Of a stretch of 64,000 nucleotides of DNA, positions 26,811-37,500 are shown in pieces (the stretch's first letter is position 1; each line of letters starts with the position of its first letter). This stretch comes from Butyricimonas paravirosa. Its GTDB lineage: Bacteria; Bacteroidota; Bacteroidia; Bacteroidales; Marinifilaceae. A program made the position numbers and the translations under genes. The notes under the pieces were generated by a model that worked only from the letters and a program-made list of their open reading frames with translations, searched no databases and was not told where the DNA came from. Where the stretch lies: the NCBI RefSeq assembly GCF_032878955.1, contig NZ_CP043839.1, positions 1,984,001 to 2,048,000 on the forward strand, written 5' to 3'.

Positions 26811-27599
26811 TTATTCACCAAGGTATTTCTTCACGCTATTCATAATAACCTCACCCCTCATGTTTTCGACAATGATTCGCCCCTCGGAATCTATCAAATA
26901 AATAGCCGGGATACCTTTCAACCCGTACCAGCCATAGAGATACCCTTTATCCGTACCTTTGAGATCAGACACTTGGGTCCACGGAGTTCCGTCTTCCTCG
27001 ATAGCCTTCACCCAACGCTCCCGGTCCGTGTCAAACGACACGCTGATCACATCTACACCCTTGTTCCGATACTTGTCATAAACCTCTTTTACATTCGGGC
27101 TTTCCTTACGACACCACGAACACCACGATGCCCAAAAATCAAGAATCACGCATTTCTTATCTTTGACAAAACGATAAAAATTCACCTCCTTCCCGTCAGG
27201 AGTAGAAAGTGTAAAATCCGGGACACGCTCACCCACTTTCAGCAAATGCATACGATAACACCTGTCTTGCACTCTCATTCCTTCCTCCGTCCTCTTCAAT
27301 GCAACAGGCATCCCGACCAACACCTCTTCAATACAATCTTTCAAACCCACCACGTATGCAAAAGTGCTGTACTTATCTGCCACGTACAACGACCCCTCGT
27401 TACCTTTCTCTATAACAGCCCGCATTTTATCAATAAATACGGCATCTCCCCGCAATACTCTCGGAGTACTTGCCGCGTAAAGAGCCTCGATCTCCCGGAC
27501 AGCCTTATCCTCTCGTGCTTTTTCCGCCACGCTCTGAGCTGTGGCAGTTACGGCCAGCCCCAACAAAATCATCAACAATAATTGTTTCATAAATTTCAA
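26811..27599 (-). CDS. TlpA-family thioredoxin-like protein (CSWC)
   Basis: 262 aa. A signal peptide (about residues 1-21, TATAQ) and a helical N-terminal domain (residues 25-120) are followed by a Redoxin fold with active site FWASWCSWCRKE (Cys160, Cys163) and cis-Pro in LKGIPAIYLID. The residues between the cysteines are Ser-Trp, unusual compared with GP. Expected in the periplasm or on the cell surface. 12-nt spacing to the upstream TlpA-like gene. Part of operon 1. Confidence 0.9.
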   Translation of the reverse strand: MKFMKQLLLMILLGLAVTATAQSVAEKAREDKAVREIEALYAASTPRVLRGDAVFIDKMRAVIEKGNEGSLYVADKYSTFAYVVGLKDCIEEVLVGMPVALKRTEEGMRVQDRCYRMHLLKVGERVPDFTLSTPDGKEVNFYRFVKDKKCVILDFWASWCSWCRKESPNVKEVYDKYRNKGVDVISVSFDTDRERWVKAIEEDGTPWTQVSDLKGTDKGYLYGWYGLKGIPAIYLIDSEGRIIVENMRGEVIMNSVKKYLGE

Positions 27600-27612
27600 T
27601 CTTAATGTTATT

Positions 27613-28695
27613 TCATTTCAACTCCTTCCGGGCCTGTTCCCATACGCTCAACTCATCTTTATTACTTTTATCTTCACCGTATATACGGATTCGTTCATCA
27701 ATAGCCCGCTCGGCCTCCATCTGCATTTGTTTCCCATACCGGAACTTTAACTTATATTCCAAAATCCAGCTATCGTCATCCGCTCTTTTACTCTGCCGAT
27801 TATGAAGAGAGACTGCCTCCAGTCCAATTTTACAAAAGCTCGAATACACCTCGGTACGTTCCACGATCTGGGCGATTCCCAATAACATCCCGTAATTTGC
27901 CTGTTCCTTGGCATTCTCCATCAACTTACCAATAAAAATTCCGGCCTGATAAGACGATTCATGCAACAGGGCCTCCAGTTTCATCAACCTCGTCTCATCC
28001 GTTTCAGGCAATCCTTCAAGGATATAAAGCACCCGCAAATAATTTTTCTCTTTCATATACTGACGAGCAAGATCCAAATCAAGTGTCACCCCTTGCTGGG
28101 GAACAATTTTCAAAACCCACACGGCAAGTGCCGCATTAGCCGCCGTACCGGGAGACCACGCATCCCAACGTCCGCGAATAATACCCCGGTCATCAATCAA
28201 CATCATAGTCGGATGCCCTGCATGCACGGCCGTACTGAACTCTTCCACCCCCTTATTATCGTCTGTCGTAGGATAACCGAATGCCTTCTGTTCCCACCAT
28301 TCTCTTGCTTTATAACCTTTGTCTACCAAATTTTCCTTGTAATTCACACCAATAATTTGCACATCCCGATACTCATCACTACCTTTCACCATGATCGAAT
28401 CAAGATCCTGACACAAAGCCCGACATCCCCCGCACCAAGTCGACCAGAAATTCATAATCACGAATTTACCCTTTAGCTTTTTACTATTCAACTCTTTGCT
28501 AAAAGAATAACGGGGTGCAGGCATTCCCAACTGATTCACGGTCTTCACCTGTCCATCCGCAGCCTGTTCCTGATAACCATGTCGCCAGTTTGAACCATAT
28601 TCACGGAGAAATTTATCCAAACGTTCGTAATCTTGGGCATAACCAACCGTCCCTCCCAACAAAATTGTAAAAGCAAGTATTATAAACTTTTTCAT
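27613..28695 (-). CDS. Thioredoxin-like protein (CGGC) with long helical C-terminus
   Basis: 360 aa. A signal peptide (TVGYAQ) is followed early by the thioredoxin-like fold: FWSTWCGGC (Cys88, Cys91), then VIGVNYKEN and GHPTMMLIDDRG in the cis-Pro position. After residue about 190 comes a helical region resembling a repeat scaffold, not a second catalytic domain. This order (catalytic fold first, helices last) is the reverse of the neighbouring TlpA genes. 34 nt downstream of the FG-GAP/DsbD-alpha gene. Confidence 0.88.
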   Translation of the reverse strand: MKKFIILAFTILLGGTVGYAQDYERLDKFLREYGSNWRHGYQEQAADGQVKTVNQLGMPAPRYSFSKELNSKKLKGKFVIMNFWSTWCGGCRALCQDLDSIMVKGSDEYRDVQIIGVNYKENLVDKGYKAREWWEQKAFGYPTTDDNKGVEEFSTAVHAGHPTMMLIDDRGIIRGRWDAWSPGTAANAALAVWVLKIVPQQGVTLDLDLARQYMKEKNYLRVLYILEGLPETDETRLMKLEALLHESSYQAGIFIGKLMENAKEQANYGMLLGIAQIVERTEVYSSFCKIGLEAVSLHNRQSKRADDDSWILEYKLKFRYGKQMQMEAERAIDERIRIYGEDKSNKDELSVWEQARKELK

Positions 28696-28729
28696 ATCTC
28701 TACATATTAAGAATTATCTTCCCCCGACA

Positions 28730-30604
28730 CTATTCTCCTAGATCCAACTTCTCGACAATCTCGACTTCCGTCGGCGGCAAGCAATGATCGTCATCACAAC
28801 TCTGGTAGGAAACTTTAATTTTAACATCCAGCACGCCCTTCAAATCCGGGGACACGTTCAACTTTTGTACAAACTCAAGTACCTTACCGTCATAAATTTC
28901 ACTTCCCCCCTTCACGATGGTTGGCGGTGTTTCCAAGTCGCCCTTCAGAGTCACACCCTCCGGTAACTCGAATTCAATCTTCACGGGTTCATTCATATTA
29001 ACTGCCGCCGCCGTGTAAAGATGATATGTCCCCGTCGTCTCCATATAAATAGTTGCGTAATACCCTTCTTTATCTTTCATCACCCGCCCCCGACACGTTA
29101 CCGGCTTTTTATCGATTTGGGGCAGTTCATACTTTTTAGCCGCGGGCTTATCATACTCAAAATGGCGGGGAGCCGCATGTTGTCTAATGGCAACCGCCTT
29201 CTGCGGATTCTCTTTTCCCAGTAAAATGAAAGGATAACCTCGATGCCTCAATGTCAGATATTTCCAATCATCCAGATTACCTAAATAAAATCCTTTATAA
29301 TTCTTATAATCCTCTTTCAAATGTTTCTCCATCCATTCTACTCCCCCTTCGAAATAAAGAGACTCTCCGGTATCTTTACCCGGAAATTGAATCCGCATAT
29401 CACTCAACCAACGCCAGTAAACATCCTCGGCCCCCTCGAAACCGTTAATTGTCTCGATGGAAAGCCCGATAATCAAATCATTCACTCCATCCCCGTTATA
29501 ATCAACAACCTGTACCTGCGGGGCGCAACCCGGCAAAGCCTTCGATCCGTCTTTCGCCATAAATAAAGGGCGAGGGCGTTCAAAACGTAACCCGTCATCC
29601 GTTTCCACTCCTCGAAAAAAATACACTCCCCAGCTACTCGCATCTCCATACGAATCCGTGGCAATAATATCCAGCACTCCATCCCCATCCCAATCCACCG
29701 GATTAAGATAAGTATGAAAATCACCAGCTCCACTGGCATTCACGGCATTAAAGTTTTCTCCCGTGGCAACCACCTCGTTATGATCTCGTGTACACAAGAT
29801 AGAGCCATCCACATGACAAAGAAACTCCCTACGCCCGAATTTAGGCTGTTCTTTTGTTCCGATATTCAACGCCACCCGGAAACCTCCACCTCCGGCAACA
29901 AACAAATCCAGTAAACCATCCCCGTTAAAATCTGCCAAACGGGCCGAACTATACACCCAGTAATCACGGGATTCTACCGACCAACACGGCTCATTGAAAC
30001 TGACAAATTGCTTACCGGGCTGGTACCCCAACTGAGGGATTTCTTCACGAGGCAAAAATCCATTCGCACTCCCTCTCCACAAAGAAATTACACCGGGATC
30101 ATACTGCCCGGAAATAATATCCTCGTACCCGTCCCCATCAATATCAACCACTTGCGGGTGAATCCCGATACAACACCATTGATAATTGGACATCACGTTA
30201 CCATTCACGTCAGTAGCATAAAACCATTTCCCCGAAAATTTGGGTTTCTTCTTTGTTCCCTCGTTCAGGTACACTTTTATCCTGGATTCCCCGGTTAAAA
30301 ACTCCCCTAACAACAAATCCGGCTTGCCGTCTTTATTCCAATCATAAAGCGTGGGATAAATCATCCCGTGTTCCTCCGTCCTGATTTCCCACTCCCCGCC
30401 ATCAATACGTTGTGGCTGGCTCAGAATCGGGGCTCCGGCTATCGGTTCGAAATACAACTCTTTCATAACTGGAAAGTTTGTCGTACGCACATGCCATTGC
30501 AACGAATCATGCGTGGGAACCTTTATCTCTGGGATCTCCTGTCCCGGCAACTGTACAAACGCCATGACAAACATGGCAAAAGATAATAGCTTTTTCATAT
30601 ACAA
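28730..30604 (-). CDS. FG-GAP/VCBS repeat protein with C-terminal DsbD-alpha-like domain
   Basis: 624 aa secreted protein (signal peptide about residues 1-22). Five Asp-rich FG-GAP type repeats (DWNKDGKPDLL, DIDGDGYEDII, DFNGDGLLDLF, DWDGDGVLDII, DYNGDGVNDLI) suggest a calcium-binding beta-propeller. The last ~120 residues resemble the N-terminal alpha domain of DsbD. Evidence is PEGVTLKGDLETPP, the KVSYQ strand and the Cys pair SCDDDHCLPP (Cys603, Cys608), which corresponds to the YQGC...CYPP pair of DsbD. No membrane domain is attached. Encoded between the PKD-like lipoprotein and four TlpA-like genes, so probably part of a thiol-redox relay. Confidence 0.82.
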   Translation of the reverse strand: MYMKKLLSFAMFVMAFVQLPGQEIPEIKVPTHDSLQWHVRTTNFPVMKELYFEPIAGAPILSQPQRIDGGEWEIRTEEHGMIYPTLYDWNKDGKPDLLLGEFLTGESRIKVYLNEGTKKKPKFSGKWFYATDVNGNVMSNYQWCCIGIHPQVVDIDGDGYEDIISGQYDPGVISLWRGSANGFLPREEIPQLGYQPGKQFVSFNEPCWSVESRDYWVYSSARLADFNGDGLLDLFVAGGGGFRVALNIGTKEQPKFGRREFLCHVDGSILCTRDHNEVVATGENFNAVNASGAGDFHTYLNPVDWDGDGVLDIIATDSYGDASSWGVYFFRGVETDDGLRFERPRPLFMAKDGSKALPGCAPQVQVVDYNGDGVNDLIIGLSIETINGFEGAEDVYWRWLSDMRIQFPGKDTGESLYFEGGVEWMEKHLKEDYKNYKGFYLGNLDDWKYLTLRHRGYPFILLGKENPQKAVAIRQHAAPRHFEYDKPAAKKYELPQIDKKPVTCRGRVMKDKEGYYATIYMETTGTYHLYTAAAVNMNEPVKIEFELPEGVTLKGDLETPPTIVKGGSEIYDGKVLEFVQKLNVSPDLKGVLDVKIKVSYQSCDDDHCLPPTEVEIVEKLDLGE

Positions 30605-30705
30605 AAAGATTAATTAAAAACTGGTGATACCGTAAATTTTGCACATGAAGAGTACATATACGACCTTTCGGTCGTATTGTACATCTTCTAAAAACATATC
30701 TTACT

Positions 30706-32292
30706 CTACCACCCTTTGATACTCACATCATATATCTGATCGAATCCCGTGTAGGTATTCATCGTCTGCACACGTCCGGAAAAAGGATCAATCTCCATGC
30801 TATAAAGCTTCCCGGACCCGGCAGTCCCGCCATACGTTCCCACAACCATCTCCACGTTCGACAAATAATACCCTTTGCCCACCACGGGCTTTAAAATCTT
30901 CATCAACGTAATCGTTCCGTCAAACTGAATCCGTGTATTGTCCACGGTCATTAATGCCTCCGGTGTCACGGTTTTTCCCGCATCTGCCGAGAAACGGTAC
31001 ACACCATCTGCCGTTGCATAATAGCACATGTTAATATAAGAACTTCCAAAAGCCCAGTCAATCACCTCTCCATTCTTCACGTCATCCAAATGATTCAGCT
31101 CGTAAATATACTTGGGAACCTTGGAATAACCGGATGCCTTGAAATCAAGTTCTGCCATAAAATACTCCCCGTTATCCCTCTTCATGACAGCCAAAACCCG
31201 ACCACTAGCCCCTCCCTCATCCATATGAATCAAATCAGCCTGCATATTAGCCGGATTAAAAGGTGCGGAAACAGTTTCCTCTTCATCGGAATTCACATCA
31301 ATAGGCGCCAACCGGGTAAAATCATAAATCTGCCCAATAGCTATAAAACCACGACTCTTCTGATCAAACAACACTCCTTGTATGGAAGACGAACCGGACG
31401 ACCTGTATAACAAAGGATACAACTCATAACCATACTCATCTCCCGAAAGAGATGGAATTGTAAAAGTAGACTTCCCGTACGATTTCTGGAAAATATCACC
31501 CCCGTCAAAAGCGTACACGTTGTAATCATCATTCCAGCAAGCCTGTGGGACCCCGTCATTCAACCCTTTATAAAACAAATCATTCCACTCTCCAATTCGA
31601 GAAAATGTTTTACTATTGACAACAGCAGAACCTTGGTCTGTTACCGCAATGAGAACAATATTATCAGGCGCATCACTACCATAAGAAGGATACACCTGCA
31701 CGTTCCACACCCCCTTACCCGCAATCCTCTCCCCGCCATTCGCATTGGAATAACAGTTCGGAAAAACCTGGGCCACGATCGAAGACGAACTCGCTGTAAG
31801 TTGGAACTCCTCGGCAACAATCACACCCATATCACTTGACGTTCCGTCACCATGAAGGACTAATGCCCCTAGTTGGCTAACCTGGCTGACCAAATTCACA
31901 GAAACAACATTGGAATAAAAATGCCGTCCGGTACTTTGTTGTGTCACGTTCAACCGTAATTTATATGTCCCGTCATTTTTAAGTAACGTATCATCCTGCA
32001 CACAAGTAAAATCCATCACCTTCCCTTGATACACGGAAACATATTTACTCCACCAATTCCCTAAACTCCCATAAAATTCCCAATCAAACATCAAATCGTT
32101 TTCTGGAATAGAAGTAGTAACCGTCGGAGTAATCTGTAATTTTTCCCCGAAAGACCGATTATAAGTCTCGTCGGGTAACACCACCTCGACCTCTTCAAGC
32201 TCCTTATAATCATCATTTCCCTTGTCATCGTAACAACTAAACAAGGCTATCGCTACCAGCAATACGATATATATATTTTTCATAATCATCAA
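30706..32292 (-). CDS. PKD-like family lipoprotein
   Basis: 528 aa. Lipobox LFSC (Cys20) followed by the family hallmark YDDKGNDDY. A PKD-like beta domain (residues about 30-130) precedes a propeller-like remainder with repeated short beta strands. Such proteins sit downstream of SusD/DUF4843 in many Bacteroidota SusC/D loci and are expected on the cell surface as ligand-binding accessories. The substrate is unknown. 5 nt downstream of the DUF4843 gene. Paralogue of the gene at 52442-53965. Confidence 0.88.
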   Translation of the reverse strand: MMIMKNIYIVLLVAIALFSCYDDKGNDDYKELEEVEVVLPDETYNRSFGEKLQITPTVTTSIPENDLMFDWEFYGSLGNWWSKYVSVYQGKVMDFTCVQDDTLLKNDGTYKLRLNVTQQSTGRHFYSNVVSVNLVSQVSQLGALVLHGDGTSSDMGVIVAEEFQLTASSSSIVAQVFPNCYSNANGGERIAGKGVWNVQVYPSYGSDAPDNIVLIAVTDQGSAVVNSKTFSRIGEWNDLFYKGLNDGVPQACWNDDYNVYAFDGGDIFQKSYGKSTFTIPSLSGDEYGYELYPLLYRSSGSSSIQGVLFDQKSRGFIAIGQIYDFTRLAPIDVNSDEEETVSAPFNPANMQADLIHMDEGGASGRVLAVMKRDNGEYFMAELDFKASGYSKVPKYIYELNHLDDVKNGEVIDWAFGSSYINMCYYATADGVYRFSADAGKTVTPEALMTVDNTRIQFDGTITLMKILKPVVGKGYYLSNVEMVVGTYGGTAGSGKLYSMEIDPFSGRVQTMNTYTGFDQIYDVSIKGW

Positions 32293-32297
32293 CTATT

Positions 32298-32990
32298 TTA
32301 GTTACTCCAAAAATCAAACGTGATCACGTCCTCATCGTCCGGATGATATTTAATATTATTTTTCTTGCAATACTGATTCAATTGATAAATAGCAATTTGC
32401 ACATCATCACTCCACCAACTACTCGCACTACTAAATATCTCGTCAGATCCAAGCACGGTATAAATAATTTCCAGTTTTTTCTCGGAATAATAACCGACAT
32501 ACCGATCGGCAGTAGAATCCCACCACGATGGCTTGGCTAAAGAACTAGAAATTATTATCGCATGGTGCAGATAGTCAGACAAACCAACTTCAAACACCTC
32601 GGAACCATAAATCTCAAAATTCAGCGTATCACTTGCCTCTTCCAAATTTTCCGTTTTATACACCTTCACTTGTAACGTTCCGGTTACCTCTCCTGCCGGA
32701 ATTACCGCAGAGACAATCTCGTATCTTGATCCCGGATTAAAGGGACTACTTCCTAAATCCTTGACCGTAACCGTACGATCCTCGTCAGCCACTCTTCCCG
32801 CCATGGAAATCGGCACTTCAACCACGCTCTCCGTGGTTCCTTCCGGCTGCGTATAAAAAGAAAATAGCGTAGTATCATTCGAATTCGTAAACCAGACCCG
32901 CGGCCGGGCATCCCAAGTATCAATTTCACTCTTTGAACAAGCGGTCATTATCAATAAAAAACCTATCGTAAAATATAGTATATTTTTCAT
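32298..32990 (-). CDS. DUF4843 lipoprotein
   Basis: 230 aa. Lipobox MTAC (Cys18). The beta-sandwich-like body contains segments typical of DUF4843 (RVWFTNSNDTTLFSF, VEVPISMAGRVADEDRTVTV, PAGEVTGTLQVKVYKT), and a Trp-rich C-terminal end follows (KPSWWDSTADRYVGYYSEKKL). A surface lipoprotein encoded between SusD and the PKD-like gene. Function unknown; probably an accessory of the SusC/D importer. Paralogue of 53987-54799. Confidence 0.88.
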   Translation of the reverse strand: MKNILYFTIGFLLIMTACSKSEIDTWDARPRVWFTNSNDTTLFSFYTQPEGTTESVVEVPISMAGRVADEDRTVTVKDLGSSPFNPGSRYEIVSAVIPAGEVTGTLQVKVYKTENLEEASDTLNFEIYGSEVFEVGLSDYLHHAIIISSSLAKPSWWDSTADRYVGYYSEKKLEIIYTVLGSDEIFSSASSWWSDDVQIAIYQLNQYCKKNNIKYHPDDEDVITFDFWSN

Positions 32991-33014
32991 GTTCTTCCAC
33001 GTTTAGATTACACA

Positions 33015-34523
33015 TTACTCTCTTCCAGCATTCGACTCCTCCACATCCGGACGATCAAACGTGAAGAAATCAACGTTCGTCATGTATGAAGAAAAATCCA
33101 TGTACGACTTTCTCTTATAGTAATACCATAGCTGCCCTTCACCCCAAAACTCCTTCTTATACTCTTTACGAATCTCCGCCTCCAACTCACTTGCAGACAT
33201 ACTCTTACTTAAAGGATAGCTAAGTAACCCCCGATTGGTACGCACTTTTTCCAGATAATCTACCCCTTCCGAGGTTGTCGCAGCACATTCGGCAGCGATA
33301 TAGTACATCTCGGACAACCGGATCAAAGGAACCCGCTCTTGAAAATAACGGGCCGTCACCGAATTCTGGTAAAATTTAGAAATCAGATACTTATTCCCAT
33401 ACTCGGCAAAACCGTACTGATAACGAATATCGGCAGAATAATTTTCATATACTTGAGAACGTTCATCTGTGGTTATTTCTAACCCTTCCATCGAATTTTT
33501 CATCCCGATCTCCCCGTCAAAAATATAACTATCCATACAATCCTCCAAGTCCGTGACATTCAAAGCAAAAATATGTTCCGTGGCATACGAACGATCCTGA
33601 TTCCGGTAATACTCGTTACTGGTATTACCGATATTACTCAAATTCGCCTTCAACACCCACGGAAACCTGGAGTCCTGATCGGCGATAACCTCCCCGGCAC
33701 AAAGCAAAGCATTTTCCCGGTCTCCTTTCCAGAGATATACCCTTGCCATTGTCGCAACAGCCGCGTAATAATTGAAACGGAAACGCCGATTATGCCAACT
33801 TTGAATCTTATCCGAAGACAAATACGCTCCGGAAGGTAACGACGCCAGACAACTAGCCGGGCTCGTACCTAAATGCATCGGATCATTAGCCAGTAACATC
33901 TTGGCATTCTTCAAATCCTCAAGAATCATCGTGATCGCATCCTCCTGCGTGAACAAAGGAGTCACCGAAGAGGTTAGTTTCGTGACATAAGGAATCGCCT
34001 CCTTGTCCTTCCCCGTAGAATACGCCTCGGCAAACAAACGCAACAAATCAAAATGCAGATACGCCCTTAAACCGAGAGCCTCCCCCTTGATCAAATTGTA
34101 ATTATCATCGGAAAAAACACCCTTATTCCCGTCAATCGTCTCCAACAGGGAATTAATATTTGCGATCTGGGCATAAATATTATTCCAGAAATTTTCAATA
34201 TACCCCGCACAATAACTCACCGCAAAAGAATTCGTCGGATCGGCATAACTATACTCATACCAATTAATATGATTATACATTTGAATATTATAGTACCCGG
34301 CCAACATATCCACGATATCAAATGTCAGCTCTCGCCCGTAAAGCGACTTATCACACATCTTGGCATACACCCCGGTAAGCGCCTCCCCGTAGCCATTCTC
34401 AGATTTAAACAAATCATTCCGGTCCAACTGTGAAGAGGCATTCACATCCAACCAATCCTCACACCCCGTGAGCAAAGAGAAAAGGATGCCCGCAACCAGT
34501 AATATTTTTATTCTTTTCATCAT
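33015..34523 (-). CDS. SusD/RagB-family nutrient-binding lipoprotein (operon 1)
   Basis: 502 aa. Lipobox LTGC (Cys21) followed by EDWLDV, the usual SusD start. The TPR-like helical scaffold includes GEALGLRAYLHFDLLRLF and LSEMYYIAAECA, with the C-terminal KEFWGEGQLWYYYKR signature. It caps the SusC barrel at the cell surface and binds the substrate. 15 nt upstream of it ends susC of the same operon. Closest relative in the window is the SusD of operon 3. Confidence 0.94.
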   Translation of the reverse strand: MMKRIKILLVAGILFSLLTGCEDWLDVNASSQLDRNDLFKSENGYGEALTGVYAKMCDKSLYGRELTFDIVDMLAGYYNIQMYNHINWYEYSYADPTNSFAVSYCAGYIENFWNNIYAQIANINSLLETIDGNKGVFSDDNYNLIKGEALGLRAYLHFDLLRLFAEAYSTGKDKEAIPYVTKLTSSVTPLFTQEDAITMILEDLKNAKMLLANDPMHLGTSPASCLASLPSGAYLSSDKIQSWHNRRFRFNYYAAVATMARVYLWKGDRENALLCAGEVIADQDSRFPWVLKANLSNIGNTSNEYYRNQDRSYATEHIFALNVTDLEDCMDSYIFDGEIGMKNSMEGLEITTDERSQVYENYSADIRYQYGFAEYGNKYLISKFYQNSVTARYFQERVPLIRLSEMYYIAAECAATTSEGVDYLEKVRTNRGLLSYPLSKSMSASELEAEIRKEYKKEFWGEGQLWYYYKRKSYMDFSSYMTNVDFFTFDRPDVEESNAGRE

Positions 34524-34538
34524 CTTGTCGTTTAACAG

Positions 34539-37500
34539 TTAAAAAGTAGCTTGTAATGAGAACGAGAAATTCCGGGCAAACGGGTAAGATGTACCACGTT
34601 CAATGTCAATACTTGACAAACGCAATAACTCATTCATGTAGAATGAAACCTTCAAACGTTCCAAGGCAATCTTCTTCAACCAGGCAGCCCCGGCAAAATC
34701 ATACCCCACGTTTACAGAAGAAATATAAAGTTCATTATTCTTTTGCACGAAACGGGAAGTTGGTTTAGTGTAGTTCGTTGACCCTGACGAAATCACGGTC
34801 ACTTTATACGGGGCCACGTCTCCCACCTTCTGCCATGCCTTAAACAAGCGGCGGTCAAGATTCGACTGGCCGTTAATGTTCTCCATACGAGCCACCAGCT
34901 CCGAATTATACAAATCTCCCCCGAATTTATAGCTACAAGATGCAGAGAACGTGAAACCCTTGTAGCCGGCATTCAAATTAAGCGTCCCGCTCATCTTCGG
35001 AGAGGTGTCACCGATAACCACCTGATCGGCAGAACTCCAAGTATAGGTACTCCTCCCGTCCTTCGTCAAGAACATCTCCTGCCCCGTGGCCGGATCGATT
35101 CCCAACGAACGGACTCCCCATATTGCAGTCATGGAACATCCCTCGTAATAAAGTGTGGCTGGTTTCGTGAATTTATTCAAATACTTTTCCAACACTTCCG
35201 TGTCCCCGGGCTGCCCGTCATTATAATCATAACTACCATCAAGCGATGAATTTTGCTCGTCATTACTATTCTTGAAAATATCGTAAATCTTCTTGATCTT
35301 ATTTTTGTTATGTAACGCCGTCGCAGAAAGGGTCACGTATGCCTGCCGTTCATCATCACGCCACGGAGTCACGGAAACAGCCAATTCATACCCCCGATTT
35401 TCAATTTTTCCCAAATTTTCCGTGTAAGTAAGGAACCCCGTAGAAGGCGGGAGCGAAATATTGGAAAGCAAATCATCCGTCCGCTGAATGTAATAATCGG
35501 CACGCAACGTCAAGAAACGCTTTAGCGTAACATCCACTCCCAAATTGTAATCCATATTCCGCTGCCACTTTAACTTGTCATTAGGCAAGGCCACCAGTTG
35601 AGCCCCGATCTTATCACCATACACGTAATCATAATACTCGTAACGAGCGCGAGACTGAGACGGGTCAACATTTTGCGTCCCGGTATATCCCATGGATGCA
35701 CGTAACTTAAACTGTTTGATCCAGGCATTACCTTCCAGAAACTTCTCGTGATGCACGTTCCATCCGGCACCCAAAGACCAGAAAGTCCCCCAGTGACTAT
35801 CACTTCCATAAACAGATGATGCACTTTTGCGAAGCGAAGCGTCAAACAGATACCGATCAGCGAACGAGTAATTTATAGCCCCGATAACACCGATTTCCCG
35901 GGATCGGCTATTACTACCTGACGGACTTCCGTCCTTCTGATACTTTGTCGCGAAAGAAATATCATCCATATAGTCATTACCAAATCCCTCCGCCACGGTT
36001 GTTGTCGAAATCGTGCGGGCTGTTGACATATTCCAAGTCACATTGGCGAAAAGCAAATGCTCCCCGAACGTCTTGTTAAAATTAAGTCCCGCCTGCACGG
36101 ATACCGTTTGACTTGAACCATCTCCTTTCGTGTATTCCCCCTTGCGGTCACTCATGCCATTTTCATCATACTTGGCAAACTTCGTGTGACTGGCCGGGTA
36201 AAACACATCCGATCCTGACTCCTGACGAGTGAAAGAAAAACTTCCCACGGCACGAAAAGCCTTACTGATACTCCAATCCATCGAGAAATTATCCCGAATC
36301 TCCGTGTATGCCGTTTCATCCTTCGTATTCAACGTGGCGTTATACAGCGGGTTATACACCTCCTGTTCGAAATTACTTCCTTCCCCGTAACCGGTATGTA
36401 CCTTGAACGTTTTAATCAAATTACCGTTCTCATCATAAGGAGCCCAGTAAGGATTCAGTGACGTGTACTCGGAAAACGAACCGTAAGGTGAATTCTTTGA
36501 CCAGTTACGAGTAAATTCTATCGTGTTCCGGAAAAGAAAATTTTTATACGTGTAAGAAAGCGTCGTATTCGCGTTCAACGTGTTACGTTCCGAACCCTTC
36601 ATAACTCCGGCCACGTTATTGTAGGACACACCCAACTGGTAGCGCATCCGCTCGTCACCACCTTCCAGAGTCAAGGAATGCTTGTTACTGAACCCGACGC
36701 GTAACGGTTTACTAAGCCAGTAAGTGTCCACCCCGCGCTGCACATCATCGTACACTTTCTTGTACGAGTCATACGCCGTAATCACTCCGGGAGCCGTGTT
36801 AGGACCGTACATACCAATCTGTACCTCGTAAGCCAGTTTTTCTGCCGCATTCATCAAATCATACCCCGTCAAATCGGGAGCTTCAATACCAAAATCTCCG
36901 GAATAATACACGCGAAGTTCCCCGGCTTTCGGGCGAATCGTCTCGATCACGACAACCCCGTTACCCGCTTTCGAACCGTAGATCGCCTTTGCCGCCGCAT
37001 CCTTCAACAAGGTGACACTGGCCACACGATTCATATCCAGATCGAACACTTTCTCGATCGTTGTCTCGAAACCATCGAGAATAAACAACGGTTGATTCGG
37101 GTTCCCCTCGTAATCCCCCTGCAAATTGGAAAAAGAAGTCTGCCCGCGCAACTGGACATTCGGCAGACGATTCGGGTCACTACCGAACTCCAAATTTTCC
37201 ATAATTTGAAAAGCAGGGTCCAGATTCTTCAAACTCTTCAACAAGTTCTGATTCCCCGCACGTAAAATAGCCTCCCGTTTAAACGTCGTTGCCGACCCCG
37301 TGAAACTCTCCGCTCTCCGGGTAAACATACCCGTTACCACCACTCCCTCGATCTCCGTGGATGTCTCCTTCATCCGGACATCAATCTCCGAGCGTCCCTC
37401 AATCGCAACCTCCTGACTATCCATCCCGATAAAAGTAAAAATCAACGTGGCATCAGCCGGGATTCCCGCCAAAGAATATTTCCCATCTATATTCGTCGTC

